DNA of 64,000 nucleotides. Origin: Odoribacter laneus YIT 12061. GTDB lineage: Bacteria > Bacteroidota > Bacteroidia > Bacteroidales > Marinifilaceae. The stretch lies in the NCBI RefSeq assembly GCF_000243215.1, contig NZ_JH594596.1:183269-247268 (forward strand). The letters are read 5' to 3'. The notes below the pieces were generated by a model. The model was not told where the DNA came from. It made no database searches and saw nothing but the letters and a program-made list of their open reading frames with translations. The position numbers were made by a program, and so were the translations under genes. This document shows positions 56,110 through 64,000 of the stretch, in pieces (the stretch's first letter is position 1; each line of letters opens with the position of its first letter).

Positions 56110-59100
56110 ATGGAAAAAACAGCCACGAAGAAGAGGTGTACCGGAATTTTCCGGTTCTTATGGGTAACGCATGTGTTACTACTTTTTATTTTTACTTCTA
56201 TACCGGTCGAAGCTGGTAATTTCTTACAAGGACACCGGGTAAATTTAAACATGAGTAATGTAAGCCTTAAAAAGGTCATTGAAGAGATCAAAAAACAAAC
56301 GAATCTGAGTTTTGTGTACAATGAACTGGATATAAAAGGTCTTGGTTTATTGGATATGCAAGCGGAAAACCAGACGGTTGAAGAAGTGCTGAATCGGATA
56401 TTGAAAAACAAGCGGCTGCGTTATGAAATTGTAGACAATGTCATCATCATTCGACGGGATAACAGAGTGGTGTCTGATCCGGAAGACGAGAAAAAAACAA
56501 TAAAGGGGCATGTCACAGACGAAGATAAGGTTCCGCTTCCCGGAGTGGCAGTAAGGGTGAAGGGGACAACGGTGGGGGTAGCTACTGATATGGAGGGAAA
56601 TTATACTTTGGTATATGAAGATAAGGGTCACATTGTTCTGGAATTTTCTTTTGTCGGTATGAAAACGCATGAAGAAAAACCGGGAAATCGTTCGGTATTG
56701 AACGTGCAGTTGCAATCTATGAGTACCGATTTGGAAGAAGTCATGGTTGTCGCCTATGGAACGACAAAGAAAGAAGCTTTTACCGGCTCCGCCGTTAGTG
56801 TTAGCGGGGAGCAGGTGATGAAGGAGGCCGCCGATGCTATTTCTCCTGAAAAGGCCTTGAAAGGGTATGTGGCCGGTGTACGTATTTCCCGGGGAGGCGG
56901 ACAGCCGGGAGAGACGGTTGGTTTGCAGATCCGCGGTATCGGCTCCATTTCTGAATCTACCAATCCTCTGTATGTCGTCGACGGTGTTCCCCTCAGTGAG
57001 GATTTTGACTTGAATAATCTCAACCCGAACGATATCGAGCAGATGACAGTGCTGAAAGATGCTGCTGCGACATCTTTGTACGGATCCCGGGCTTCTGCCG
57101 GTGTGATTATTATCACTACTAAAAAGGGACAACAAGGGAAAACCCGGTTTGAACTGACTTATGAGAGAGGATTCTCTTCCGAAGCCATCAAGCGTCAGTT
57201 GAAAGGGTATTATATGAATGGAAGTGAATATACGGAATATGCAGTAGAAGCGATAAAAAATTATTATCTGTATTCGCAAAACGCATTACCGGGAATGGCT
57301 GATGAAAACCGCTATCTGGTTCTCCAAAATGACGCCCGGGTTTATGCCCTCCGGCATTTAAATGAATACGCCAAGGTTGTACATCCGGATGATCCGCTGG
57401 ATGGTAGTTTCGATTATGAAAATTTGACTGAAGCTCAATTGGAAAAATACTTGACACATCCCCGCAATTACAATTGGTATGATGCGATGTTCAAAAAAGG
57501 TTCTGAAGATAAAATCAATTTCTCTGCCCGGGGAGGAACGGAGAAAAATAATTTTTATGCTTCTCTGGGCTATCTGCGGCAGTCTGGGATTACGGAAGGG
57601 AGTGACTTCAAACGCTTTACGGCCAGGCTGTCCCTCAATAATAAAGTGGCCCAATGGTTAAATTTCTCTGTGAACCAGTCTATCGCTTATACGGAACAGG
57701 AATCCAAACTGGATAGCCAGGGCGCAACCGTGGGGAATCCGATTTCCAATCTGCGGGCGATGAACCCTACTCAGCCGATTTATTTACCGAATGGGCAGTT
57801 GAACCAGACGCCGGGTTTTAACTCTACTGATCCCAATTTCCTGGAAACCATATCTTTGGATAGGGATCGCACTAAATGGTTCTCCAGTACGACTAATTTG
57901 TCTGTAACTGTCAATCTCACGAGTTGGTTAAAATTTACGACCACCAATGCCGCTGATATCCGTTATTCCCGCTATCTGCAAACCTGGGATCCCTCTTCCA
58001 ATCAGGGGGCTACCAACCATGGGGAAGTAAACGAAACCCGTTCATTTTATACGAATATCGTTTCTTCAAATATACTGACATTGACAAAATCTTTCGGACT
58101 GCACCACGTCGGTGCGACGGGGGTTTATGAAGCCAAGCGTCAGACCTATGATTTTTTAGATGCCAGTGGATATAATCTTCCCGTCGGTCGGTTGTTGTAT
58201 ATGAGTAATGCCTCTCTTCCCAATTCTGTAGGTGGATACGACAATTCCGACCGGCTGATTTCCTGGGTAGCTAAACTCGATTATAATTACGATAATAAAT
58301 ATTATCTGAGCGGCAGTTGGCGGCGTGACGGAACTTCCCGCTTTCTGGCTTCTAACCGCTGGGGAGATTTTTGGTCTGTTTCTGCGGCTTGGAATCTGAC
58401 GAGGGAATCTTTTATGGAATCTACACAAAATTGGCTGGATAATCTAAGAGCAAAAGTATCCTATGGGACAAACGGTACTCAGCCGGGCAATTATTACAGA
58501 TCGCTTTCCCTGTTTAGCATCAATTACACCTATATGTCTGATCCGGCCTATCAGGTTAGTAGTTACGGTAATCCTCATCTGACTTGGGAAAGTTCTTATA
58601 CCTGGAATGCCGGGATCGATTTTTCGTTATTTAAAAACCGCCTGAGAGGTACGTTCGAATACTACAATAAACATACTGTCGATTTAATCAATAATGCTTC
58701 TACTCCTTATACTTCCGGTTGGAGTAGTATGACTGTAAATGAAGGGGAATTACGGAATACCGGTTTGGAAATCACTCTGGATTCCAGAAATTTTATACGG
58801 GACGATTTTAGCTGGGAGACGAACTTTAATATTTCTTATATGCGGGCAAAAGTAGAGAAATTGAAAAAGGATAAGGAGAGCGGGAATTATATCTACCGGG
58901 AGGGAGAGCATTTGTATTCTTACTACCTGAGGGAATATGCCGGTATCGATACTCAAACCGGACGTAGTCAGTGGTATAAAAATACGAAAGGAGAAGACGG
59001 TAAGACGGTTATCGATCATACCGCTATTTCGCAGGATCCTTCAAGCGATGTAGAAAAAGTAATTAACAAAAAAGGTTATCCGGATTGGTTTGGGGGACTG

Positions 59101-59571
59101 ACGAACCGTTTTACTTACAAAGGTTTTGACTTATCCTTCCTGCTGACATTTACGATTGGAGGTACTTTATTCGATAGTCAATATGCTTTGACCGTACGTG
59201 ACGGGGCCTCTCTCGGAAATGGAAACGTCCGGTTCGATGCCTATAAAAAAGCCTGGAAAAAACCAGGCGACAACGGGACGCCGATTATTGTATATAACGA
59301 CCCGTTTAAGTCGAACTATACCTCTACCCGCAGTTTGCGTTCTTCCGATCACCTGAAAATTAAAAACATCAGTTTGGGATATACTTTCCCGAAGAAATGG
59401 ATCGGCCGCTTGGGATTGTCGGAACTTCGGTTATATGTAAACGGTAACGATATTTATACTTTCTATGGGGTCGATTATTTGAATCCGGAGGTAAATAATT
59501 CCGGTTCTTATAACAGCTATTCCTATCCGTCTTTACGGACCTGGAGATTCGGTATCGATATTAAATTCTAA
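56110..59571 (+). CDS. SusC/RagA TonB-dependent transporter with STN signalling domain
   Basis: 1153 residues. The signal peptide reaches about residue 36 (TSIPVEAGN). The STN (secretin/TonB short N-terminal) domain is about 45-118: VNLNMSNVSLKKVIEEIKKQ, then LNRILKNKRLRYEIVDNVII. The carboxypeptidase-like domain is about 134-210 and the plug about 215-330 (VVAYGTTKKEAFTGSAVSV, YVVDGVPLSEDFDLNNLN, ATSLYGSRASAGVIIITTKK). The barrel extends to the end (RFGIDIKF). The STN domain indicates transmembrane signalling to the upstream FecR and FecI proteins. SusD follows after 10 nt. Confidence 0.97.
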   Translation: MEKTATKKRCTGIFRFLWVTHVLLLFIFTSIPVEAGNFLQGHRVNLNMSNVSLKKVIEEIKKQTNLSFVYNELDIKGLGLLDMQAENQTVEEVLNRILKNKRLRYEIVDNVIIIRRDNRVVSDPEDEKKTIKGHVTDEDKVPLPGVAVRVKGTTVGVATDMEGNYTLVYEDKGHIVLEFSFVGMKTHEEKPGNRSVLNVQLQSMSTDLEEVMVVAYGTTKKEAFTGSAVSVSGEQVMKEAADAISPEKALKGYVAGVRISRGGGQPGETVGLQIRGIGSISESTNPLYVVDGVPLSEDFDLNNLNPNDIEQMTVLKDAAATSLYGSRASAGVIIITTKKGQQGKTRFELTYERGFSSEAIKRQLKGYYMNGSEYTEYAVEAIKNYYLYSQNALPGMADENRYLVLQNDARVYALRHLNEYAKVVHPDDPLDGSFDYENLTEAQLEKYLTHPRNYNWYDAMFKKGSEDKINFSARGGTEKNNFYASLGYLRQSGITEGSDFKRFTARLSLNNKVAQWLNFSVNQSIAYTEQESKLDSQGATVGNPISNLRAMNPTQPIYLPNGQLNQTPGFNSTDPNFLETISLDRDRTKWFSSTTNLSVTVNLTSWLKFTTTNAADIRYSRYLQTWDPSSNQGATNHGEVNETRSFYTNIVSSNILTLTKSFGLHHVGATGVYEAKRQTYDFLDASGYNLPVGRLLYMSNASLPNSVGGYDNSDRLISWVAKLDYNYDNKYYLSGSWRRDGTSRFLASNRWGDFWSVSAAWNLTRESFMESTQNWLDNLRAKVSYGTNGTQPGNYYRSLSLFSINYTYMSDPAYQVSSYGNPHLTWESSYTWNAGIDFSLFKNRLRGTFEYYNKHTVDLINNASTPYTSGWSSMTVNEGELRNTGLEITLDSRNFIRDDFSWETNFNISYMRAKVEKLKKDKESGNYIYREGEHLYSYYLREYAGIDTQTGRSQWYKNTKGEDGKTVIDHTAISQDPSSDVEKVINKKGYPDWFGGLTNRFTYKGFDLSFLLTFTIGGTLFDSQYALTVRDGASLGNGNVRFDAYKKAWKKPGDNGTPIIVYNDPFKSNYTSTRSLRSSDHLKIKNISLGYTFPKKWIGRLGLSELRLYVNGNDIYTFYGVDYLNPEVNNSGSYNSYSYPSLRTWRFGIDIKF

Positions 59572-59581
59572 AAAAAATGCT

Positions 59582-61033
59582 ATGAAAGAGATAAAATATT
59601 TACTTTTAATCGGATTGATCACGAGTATCTGTTCCTGTGGTGACAAATTTCTCGACATTTCTCCTTCTACGAGTCTGCCGGACACGGAGATTATCTCGGA
59701 TATCAAGGATCTGAATAATTTTACCAACGGTTGTTATAATTACCTGAAACTGACGAGTGGCGCTTACGGTTATTATTACGATGCAACATTTATGTTTAGC
59801 GGAGATTTGATGGGCGATGACTTCCGGGCCGGGAGTACCAGTTGGCTTTCTGACTATTATTCTTACACCACCACTCCTTACGAAGTAACGACCATGATAT
59901 ACAGTAATCTTTACAATCTGGCCTATGCTTCCATAAAAGTTTTCGAGTCGGCCAAATCGCTGGAAGAATCAGAAGAAAAAGAGGAATATTTGGCAGAAAT
60001 CCGTGTATTGAGGGCATTAATGTATTTTGATATGGTTCGCATGCATGCCCCGCTTCCCTCAAATTGGGGGAAAGGTAGTATTACCGACGATCCGCTTGGT
60101 ATTTATATCGCAGAAACAATCAAAGAAGATATCAGTCAGCCGAATTACAGAAATACAGCCCGGGAAGTGTGGAAATATATCGGTACTGAATTGGAAGAAT
60201 CTGTTCCTCATCTCAGTAAGACCAGACAGAAAGGAAGATTGGACTGGTATGCCGGACGTGCTTTTCAGGCCCGATATTATCTGTATATGGAAAATTGGAC
60301 AGAAGCGCTGAAAGCCGCTAAAGATATCATCGATTCTAAAGTTTTTGCCCTTTATGAAATTGAGGACTATAAATCGGTATGGACCAATACTTTTACCAGT
60401 GAATCTATTTTCGAAGTCAATGTATCTGAAACAGAACCGAATCAATGGGTTTCCTTAGGGACCCTGGTCGGAGGTACCCGTTACCAGCGAATTGGGACGA
60501 CGACTGATTTTGAAGAATTAATGCAGGAAAATCCGACGGATGTCCGTTTTTCTCTTTACGAATGGTCCCAAACGTATCAATATTATCATGCCCGCTGGAA
60601 GTGGGAAGGCAGGAATGGGAATGAACTGATCACCAGTCCTAAGATTTTCCGCCTTTCTGAAATGTATTTGATTGCTGCTGAAGCGGCCCTTAAAAGTAAC
60701 GACTCTAATGCCGGCAAATACCTCAGCGATTTACGGGAAAAACGGACGACTGTCGATCCGCGTAAGTACGATAACGGTCTGACTTTAGACGATATTTTAT
60801 ATGAGAGACGACTCGAGCTGGCTTGTGAAGGTCACAGGGCCTGGGATTTGTGGCGCAATTGCCGGGAAGTGGTCAGATGGAGAACCCCGGAAGAAAAATT
60901 AGCCAAAAAACACCAGGATAATTTAGGAGTCATCCCATTCGATCATTTTCGCCGGATATGGCCGATTTCTTATACGGAAATACAGTTATTTCCCCCGGCC
61001 GACAGGACTAGTCAACAGAATCCAGGTTATTAA
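59582..61033 (+). CDS. SusD/RagB-family lipoprotein
   Basis: A 483-residue surface lipoprotein partner of the STN-SusC. The signal ends in SICSC with Cys19 or the neighbouring Cys as the lipidation site, followed by GDKFLDISPSTSLPDTE. TPR-like helices (EIRVLRALMYFDMVRMHA, VWKYIGTELEESV) and the RagB C-terminal part (RLSEMYLIAAEAALKSND, ILYERRLELACEGHRAWDLWR) are clear. The C1 peptidase gene follows after 14 nt. Confidence 0.95.
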   Translation: MKEIKYLLLIGLITSICSCGDKFLDISPSTSLPDTEIISDIKDLNNFTNGCYNYLKLTSGAYGYYYDATFMFSGDLMGDDFRAGSTSWLSDYYSYTTTPYEVTTMIYSNLYNLAYASIKVFESAKSLEESEEKEEYLAEIRVLRALMYFDMVRMHAPLPSNWGKGSITDDPLGIYIAETIKEDISQPNYRNTAREVWKYIGTELEESVPHLSKTRQKGRLDWYAGRAFQARYYLYMENWTEALKAAKDIIDSKVFALYEIEDYKSVWTNTFTSESIFEVNVSETEPNQWVSLGTLVGGTRYQRIGTTTDFEELMQENPTDVRFSLYEWSQTYQYYHARWKWEGRNGNELITSPKIFRLSEMYLIAAEAALKSNDSNAGKYLSDLREKRTTVDPRKYDNGLTLDDILYERRLELACEGHRAWDLWRNCREVVRWRTPEEKLAKKHQDNLGVIPFDHFRRIWPISYTEIQLFPPADRTSQQNPGY

Positions 61034-61047
61034 TTCAGAAGAAAATT

Positions 61048-62229
61048 ATGGGAAAAAATATTACATTGATAGGGGTTTGTGCCTGTGCATTTTTGTGTCA
61101 GGTTCAGGCACAGGAACAAAAAACAGAAGGTTATCAGTTTACCGAACTCAAGCGTATGCCGGCCACCGATGTCAAATCTCAGGATCGGAGCAGTACTTGT
61201 TGGGCGTGGTCGGGCCTGTCATTTTTCGAATCGGAAATAGCCCGTTTGGGAAAAGATACAGTCAGCCTTTCGCCTATGTATATTGTATGGCATACTTATA
61301 ATGAAAAAGCCGACCGTTACGTACGTCTCCACGGAGAGATGAATTTCAGTCCCGGTGGAGCGCATTATGATGTTCAGTGGGGGATCGATCGTTACGGAAT
61401 TGTACCCCTGGACGTATATACTGGTTTAAACTATGGCGAAAAGGTACATGCTCATGGAGAACTCAACAGTTTATTACGGGCTTATGCCGATATCATCGTC
61501 AAAAATCCCAACCGGAAAATTACCACTGCTTGGAAAGACGGTTATCAGGGGATTTTAAGGGCTTATCTGGGAGTGTTACCGCAGACTTTTACTTACAAAG
61601 GTAAAGAATATACACCGCTGAGTTTTGCTCAAATGCTGGGATTGAATATGGCAGATTATATACAATTAACCTCTTTTAGCCACCATCCGTATTATACTTC
61701 CTTTGCTATCGAAGTACCGGATAATTGGCTAAACGGAAATACTTATAATCTTCCGCTCGACGAATTTATAGCCGTTTTGGATAAAGCAGTTGACAAAGGA
61801 TTTACTTTTGCTTGGGCTGCGGATTTGTCTGAAAAAGGATTTACCAATGGAATCGCTGTTGTTCCTACATTCGATACCAAAGAAATGAAGGATGCTGAAA
61901 TTACGAAATGGGTGTCATTGCCCCAAGAAGATCGGCAACGGCAATTTATTCAACAGCCCTGTAGTGAGAAAAAAATCACTCAGGAAATGCGACAACAAGC
62001 CTTTGACAATTATCAGACTACCGACGACCACGGTATGCATATTGTAGGAAAAGCCAAAGATCAGAACGGTACTCCTTATTTTATCGTTAAAAATTCTTGG
62101 GGAAAATACAACAAGTACGATGGTTACCTTTATGCTTCCTATCCTTATGTGGCTTATAAAACAATATCGGTTATGATCCACAAAGATGCTTTGTCGAAAG
62201 AATTGAAAAGGAAACTGGGCATAGAATAA
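61048..62229 (+). CDS. C1 family cysteine peptidase, bleomycin-hydrolase-like
   Basis: 393 residues with a signal peptide ending QVQAQ. A papain-like enzyme: the oxyanion Gln45 and nucleophile Cys51 lie in SQDRSSTCWAWSG. The catalytic His is in DDHGMHIVGKA, and Asn in FIVKNSWGKYN. Motifs and spacing follow the C1B (PepC, bleomycin hydrolase) branch (PMYIVWHTYNEKADRYVRLHG), but the protein is exported, unlike the cytosolic C1B enzymes. Its place at the end of a susCD operon suggests it digests peptides taken up or bound by that system. A REP copy lies 40 nt downstream. Confidence 0.92.
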   Translation: MGKNITLIGVCACAFLCQVQAQEQKTEGYQFTELKRMPATDVKSQDRSSTCWAWSGLSFFESEIARLGKDTVSLSPMYIVWHTYNEKADRYVRLHGEMNFSPGGAHYDVQWGIDRYGIVPLDVYTGLNYGEKVHAHGELNSLLRAYADIIVKNPNRKITTAWKDGYQGILRAYLGVLPQTFTYKGKEYTPLSFAQMLGLNMADYIQLTSFSHHPYYTSFAIEVPDNWLNGNTYNLPLDEFIAVLDKAVDKGFTFAWAADLSEKGFTNGIAVVPTFDTKEMKDAEITKWVSLPQEDRQRQFIQQPCSEKKITQEMRQQAFDNYQTTDDHGMHIVGKAKDQNGTPYFIVKNSWGKYNKYDGYLYASYPYVAYKTISVMIHKDALSKELKRKLGIE

Positions 62230-62269
62230 TTTTGAGTCTCTGTGTCATATCCTATTTTTAAAGGTGGAA

Positions 62270-62304
62270 AATTACACATTAGGGACGTGCCCTAATGTGT
62301 AATT
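62270..62304 (+). repeat. REP palindrome copy 4 (ACGTG orientation)
   Basis: A perfect 15-bp inverted repeat (AATTACACATTAGGG arms) with centre ACGTG, followed by TTTTAT. It lies 40 nt after the C1 peptidase stop and could terminate that operon. It is the left partner of copy 5. Confidence 0.95.
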
Positions 62305-62638
62305 TTTATATTAAAATTTCTCTTTTTTTCGGTTACATTTCGAAATATTTTTATTTCTAAATTATTTTCTCTCTTACTGTCTTTCTAATTCTACTTTACT
62401 GCTTGCAAAATTTTAATCTGAAATTGTATTTATTTCCTCTCTATTTTTACCAATGTAAGGAATTAAGGAAGATTTTTGCTGTTGAAAAGTTAGAGAAAAA
62501 AATATCTGATTGTAAACTTAATTTATTTCATATAATAATCGACAAAAACTTGTAAAGACAATCAGAAAAGGAGAGGGCAAACTTTTTGAAATGAGAATCT
62601 TCTGCAAGTGGGAAGGATATAATTTTTTTTAAATGAAA
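62305..62638. other. Interior of a REP-bounded non-coding unit
   Basis: 334 nt, very AT- and pyrimidine-rich, without ORF, between two inverted REPs. The left half shows the block similarity to the sequence after REP copy 1 noted there. The right part has TCTGATTGT (62507-62515) facing ACAATCAGA (62558-62566), a 9-bp inverted pair. Confidence 0.5.
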
Positions 62639-62673
62639 AATTACACATTAGGGCACGTCCCTAATGTGTAATT
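62639..62673 (-). repeat. REP palindrome copy 5 (CACGT orientation)
   Basis: Perfect 15-bp arms with centre CACGT, identical to copy 3 and the exact reverse complement of copy 4. It closes a 404-bp unit (62270-62673). Confidence 0.95.
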
Positions 62674-62770
62674 TTATTTGTTGTTGCTATAGTATGGAAA
62701 AATTTGCTATGTTTTTGCTATTTATTTCTATGGATTTCACCACAAATTTGTTGTTTTATAGGCAAGAAAA

Positions 62771-62806
62771 AAGGGTTGTAAATTCGTTATTTGATTTACA
62801 ACCCTT
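62771..62806 (-). terminator. Terminator downstream of the tRNA fragment
   Basis: A 13-bp stem AAGGGTTGTAAAT/ATTTACAACCCTT; on the minus strand it is followed by TTTTTTC. It lies 22 nt past the 3' end of the tRNA-Pro fragment, where a tRNA gene's own terminator is expected. Confidence 0.8.
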
Positions 62807-62827
62807 TGATTATTAATTCTTTTTAAG

Positions 62828-62873
62828 TAGTCGGGGTGACTGGATTCGAACCAGCGACCACACGCCCCCCAGA
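62828..62873 (-). other. 3' half of a tRNA-Pro gene, probable attachment site
   Basis: On the minus strand: anticodon loop CTGGGGG, stem GCGTG, variable TGGTC, T-arm GCTGG-TTCGAAT-CCAGT, acceptor strand CACCCCG and discriminator A. This agrees with a tRNA-Pro reading GGG. Upstream of loop position 32 the sequence turns to AT-rich DNA with no D-arm, no 5' acceptor and no pairing strand for the anticodon stem, so the gene is not functional here. A break at the anticodon loop is the usual crossover of tyrosine integrases. Confidence 0.7.
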
Positions 62874-62996
62874 CCTTAATTCTTTATATTAATAAGGCTC
62901 TATTTATCAGTTTATTATAAGTGATTTTTTTTGTTGGTTGATGATCTGGTTTACTTTTTATTACAAACCGTGTTATAATTAATAAATAAATTACTT

Positions 62997-63479
62997 CTAT
63001 TTTGAATTATAAATTTCTAAATTTTCAAAGTCTATAATCCATTTGTGTTTCTTGAGAAAAGCTGTTCCTAGTATACCTGAAAACATTTTTTCCTTGGAGG
63101 TACAATGGGAACATAAGCTTTGGTCAATATAAAATAATTCAGAATAAGCCTTTCCATTGTATTCAAAATTGCATATAACAGATTCACACCCTCTATTTAT
63201 GCCATCTTTACACTTGATTCTTTTAATCCCTTTTCTCTTCTGGAAAACCTCTTCAAACAAATATAAAGGAGTTTTTATGGGGGCTTCTTGAGTAGGGAAA
63301 TTCAAGTTTAACCTTGCATGAAATTCAATTGTTTCATAAGATGGAGGATATTCTTCAGAAAAGAAGTCTACAAAACAGGGTGTAAGTAGATTATATTTGC
63401 AATCGGTATCCACTAAAAAAGAGAATGCTATATTTTTTATTTTAATTAATCTGAAAGGCTGGCTTTTATATTTTCTCAT
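62997..63479 (-). CDS. Retropepsin-like protein, unknown function
   Basis: 160 residues without signal peptide. The N-terminal FSFLVDTDCKYNLLTP occupies the place of the pepsin-like Asp-Thr-Gly loop, but reads Asp-Thr-Asp. The C-terminal FSGILGTAFLKKHKWIIDFE strongly resembles the closing strands and helix of bacterial retropepsin-like domains. Between them is a Cys-rich stretch (IKCKDGINRGCESVIC, SLCSHC). The active-site change may mean loss of proteolysis or a different fold use. The gene is AT-rich compared with those left of 62.2 kb. The identification is by pattern only. Confidence 0.6.
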   Translation of the reverse strand: MRKYKSQPFRLIKIKNIAFSFLVDTDCKYNLLTPCFVDFFSEEYPPSYETIEFHARLNLNFPTQEAPIKTPLYLFEEVFQKRKGIKRIKCKDGINRGCESVICNFEYNGKAYSELFYIDQSLCSHCTSKEKMFSGILGTAFLKKHKWIIDFENLEIYNSK

Positions 63480-63687
63480 TTTTTCTTATTTAATAATAAT
63501 TTATATATAACAAAGGAAACGTATTATAAATTTTCTAATAGTCCTTTTTATAAATGAGATGTTTTTAAGTTAACTACAAATAAATATTTTTTATTACGAT
63601 ATCTTATGAACTTTTTATAACTCATAAAGTTGGGAAATAAATAATTATTCTTTACTTTTATTTAATTCATTAACTCTCTAAGTTATT

Positions 63688-64000
63688 CTATTTATTTTTA
63701 ATATAAATTATTGTGTTAAAACTTAAGTATCCATGTTCAAAAAGCCAATCTGCCCAAGTTTTTTGCTCACTATTTATCCATAATTCCATATGGGGGTTAC
63801 CCCAACATATTAATTCTGTTAGTTTATTATTTTCTGATATATCTAAAGAAATTATTTGATTAGTATTACAATCTAATCTTTTTAGATTAATATTTTCTGA
63901 TATATCCAATGAAGTCAATTGATTAGTACTACAATCTAAGCTTTTTAGGTTAGCATTTTTTGCTATTAAAGAATTTAATTTATTATTACGACAATCTAAG
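63688..64000 (-). CDS. Leucine-rich-repeat protein, 5' end beyond the window
   Basis: The frame is open to the window edge; only the C-terminal ~103 residues are present. They are made of ~21-residue repeats of the type LDCxxNxLxSLDISxNxxLxx (LKSLDCSTNQLTSLDIS, LKRLDCNTNQIISLDIS, LTELICWGN), as in internalin-J-like and other Bacteroidota LRR proteins. The tail MELWINSEQKTWADWLFEHGY is unlike the repeats. Any signal sequence lies outside the window. An in-window TTG at 63918 is not the real start, because repeats continue upstream of it. Confidence 0.8.
   Translation of the reverse strand, partial: LDCRNNKLNSLIAKNANLKSLDCSTNQLTSLDISENINLKRLDCNTNQIISLDISENNKLTELICWGNPHMELWINSEQKTWADWLFEHGYLSFNTIIYIKNK

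Noticed and set aside
62828..62873. Functional tRNA gene
   Set aside because: The D-arm, 5' acceptor strand and the left side of the anticodon stem are missing, so only a 3' half is present.

Overview
The window is a chromosomal segment of a Bacteroidota bacterium, almost certainly a Bacteroidales gut anaerobe. The evidence is two SusC/SusD outer-membrane uptake loci, a FecI/FecR sigma/anti-sigma pair, Na+-NQR, a short (286-residue) primary sigma factor, PPi-type pyruvate phosphate dikinase, and promoters that fit the Bacteroides -33 TTTG / -7 TAnnTTTG pattern. Moderate GC, near absence of Shine-Dalgarno sequences and the gene repertoire would suit Odoribacteraceae or a relative, but the genus is a guess.

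Layout. 0.2-4.6 kb (minus): a DUF4468-type secreted protein, then a DUF4249 lipoprotein with its TonB-dependent receptor. 4.7-10.7 kb (minus): the complete nqrABCDEF sodium-pumping NADH:quinone reductase operon, closed by a perfect 17-bp stem terminator. 11-14.4 kb (plus): a META/HslJ lipoprotein, an HtrA protease and the primary sigma factor. 14.6-17.8 kb (minus): a two-gene radical-SAM DNA-repair-like pair and a membrane/Nudix fusion. 18.3-32.2 kb (plus): a polysaccharide utilisation locus with a TPR-HTH sensor/regulator, surface lipoprotein, SusC, SusD, GH2 beta-galactosidase and GH63-like glycosidase, with two ORFs of a split LysO-type lysine exporter in the middle. 32.4-41 kb: an M64 peptidase, a small unknown protein behind a complex inverted repeat, gapA, a candidate small RNA, a REP-associated tyrosine transposase (RAYT), a TlpA/ResA-type lipoprotein and ppdK. 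41.3-51.3 kb: mostly housekeeping genes (radical SAM, YbaK-like deacylase, ffh, folD, nucleoside-recognition membrane protein, mnmA, TPR protein). 51.5-52.2 kb: a decayed regulator/membrane-protein pair. 52.3-62.2 kb: a FecI-FecR-controlled locus with an M28 peptidase, SusC (with STN signalling domain), SusD and a C1 bleomycin-hydrolase-like peptidase, which reads as a peptide or protein foraging system.

The least ordinary feature is a family of 31-35 bp palindromes with 15-nt arms around an asymmetric 5-nt centre (ACGTG or CACGT). Five copies are present. Two in opposite orientation bracket the RAYT gene, two in opposite orientation bracket a 404-bp non-coding unit at 62.3-62.7 kb, and one lies just after the primary sigma factor gene. 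This looks like a REP/RAYT system with its own REPIN or MITE-like derivatives. Just beyond, at 62.83-62.87 kb, is the 3' half of a tRNA-Pro gene (minus strand), broken at the anticodon loop and followed by its terminator. To the right of it the DNA becomes very AT-rich and carries unfamiliar genes (a retropepsin-like protein and a leucine-rich-repeat protein that runs off the window). This is probably the edge of an integrated element.
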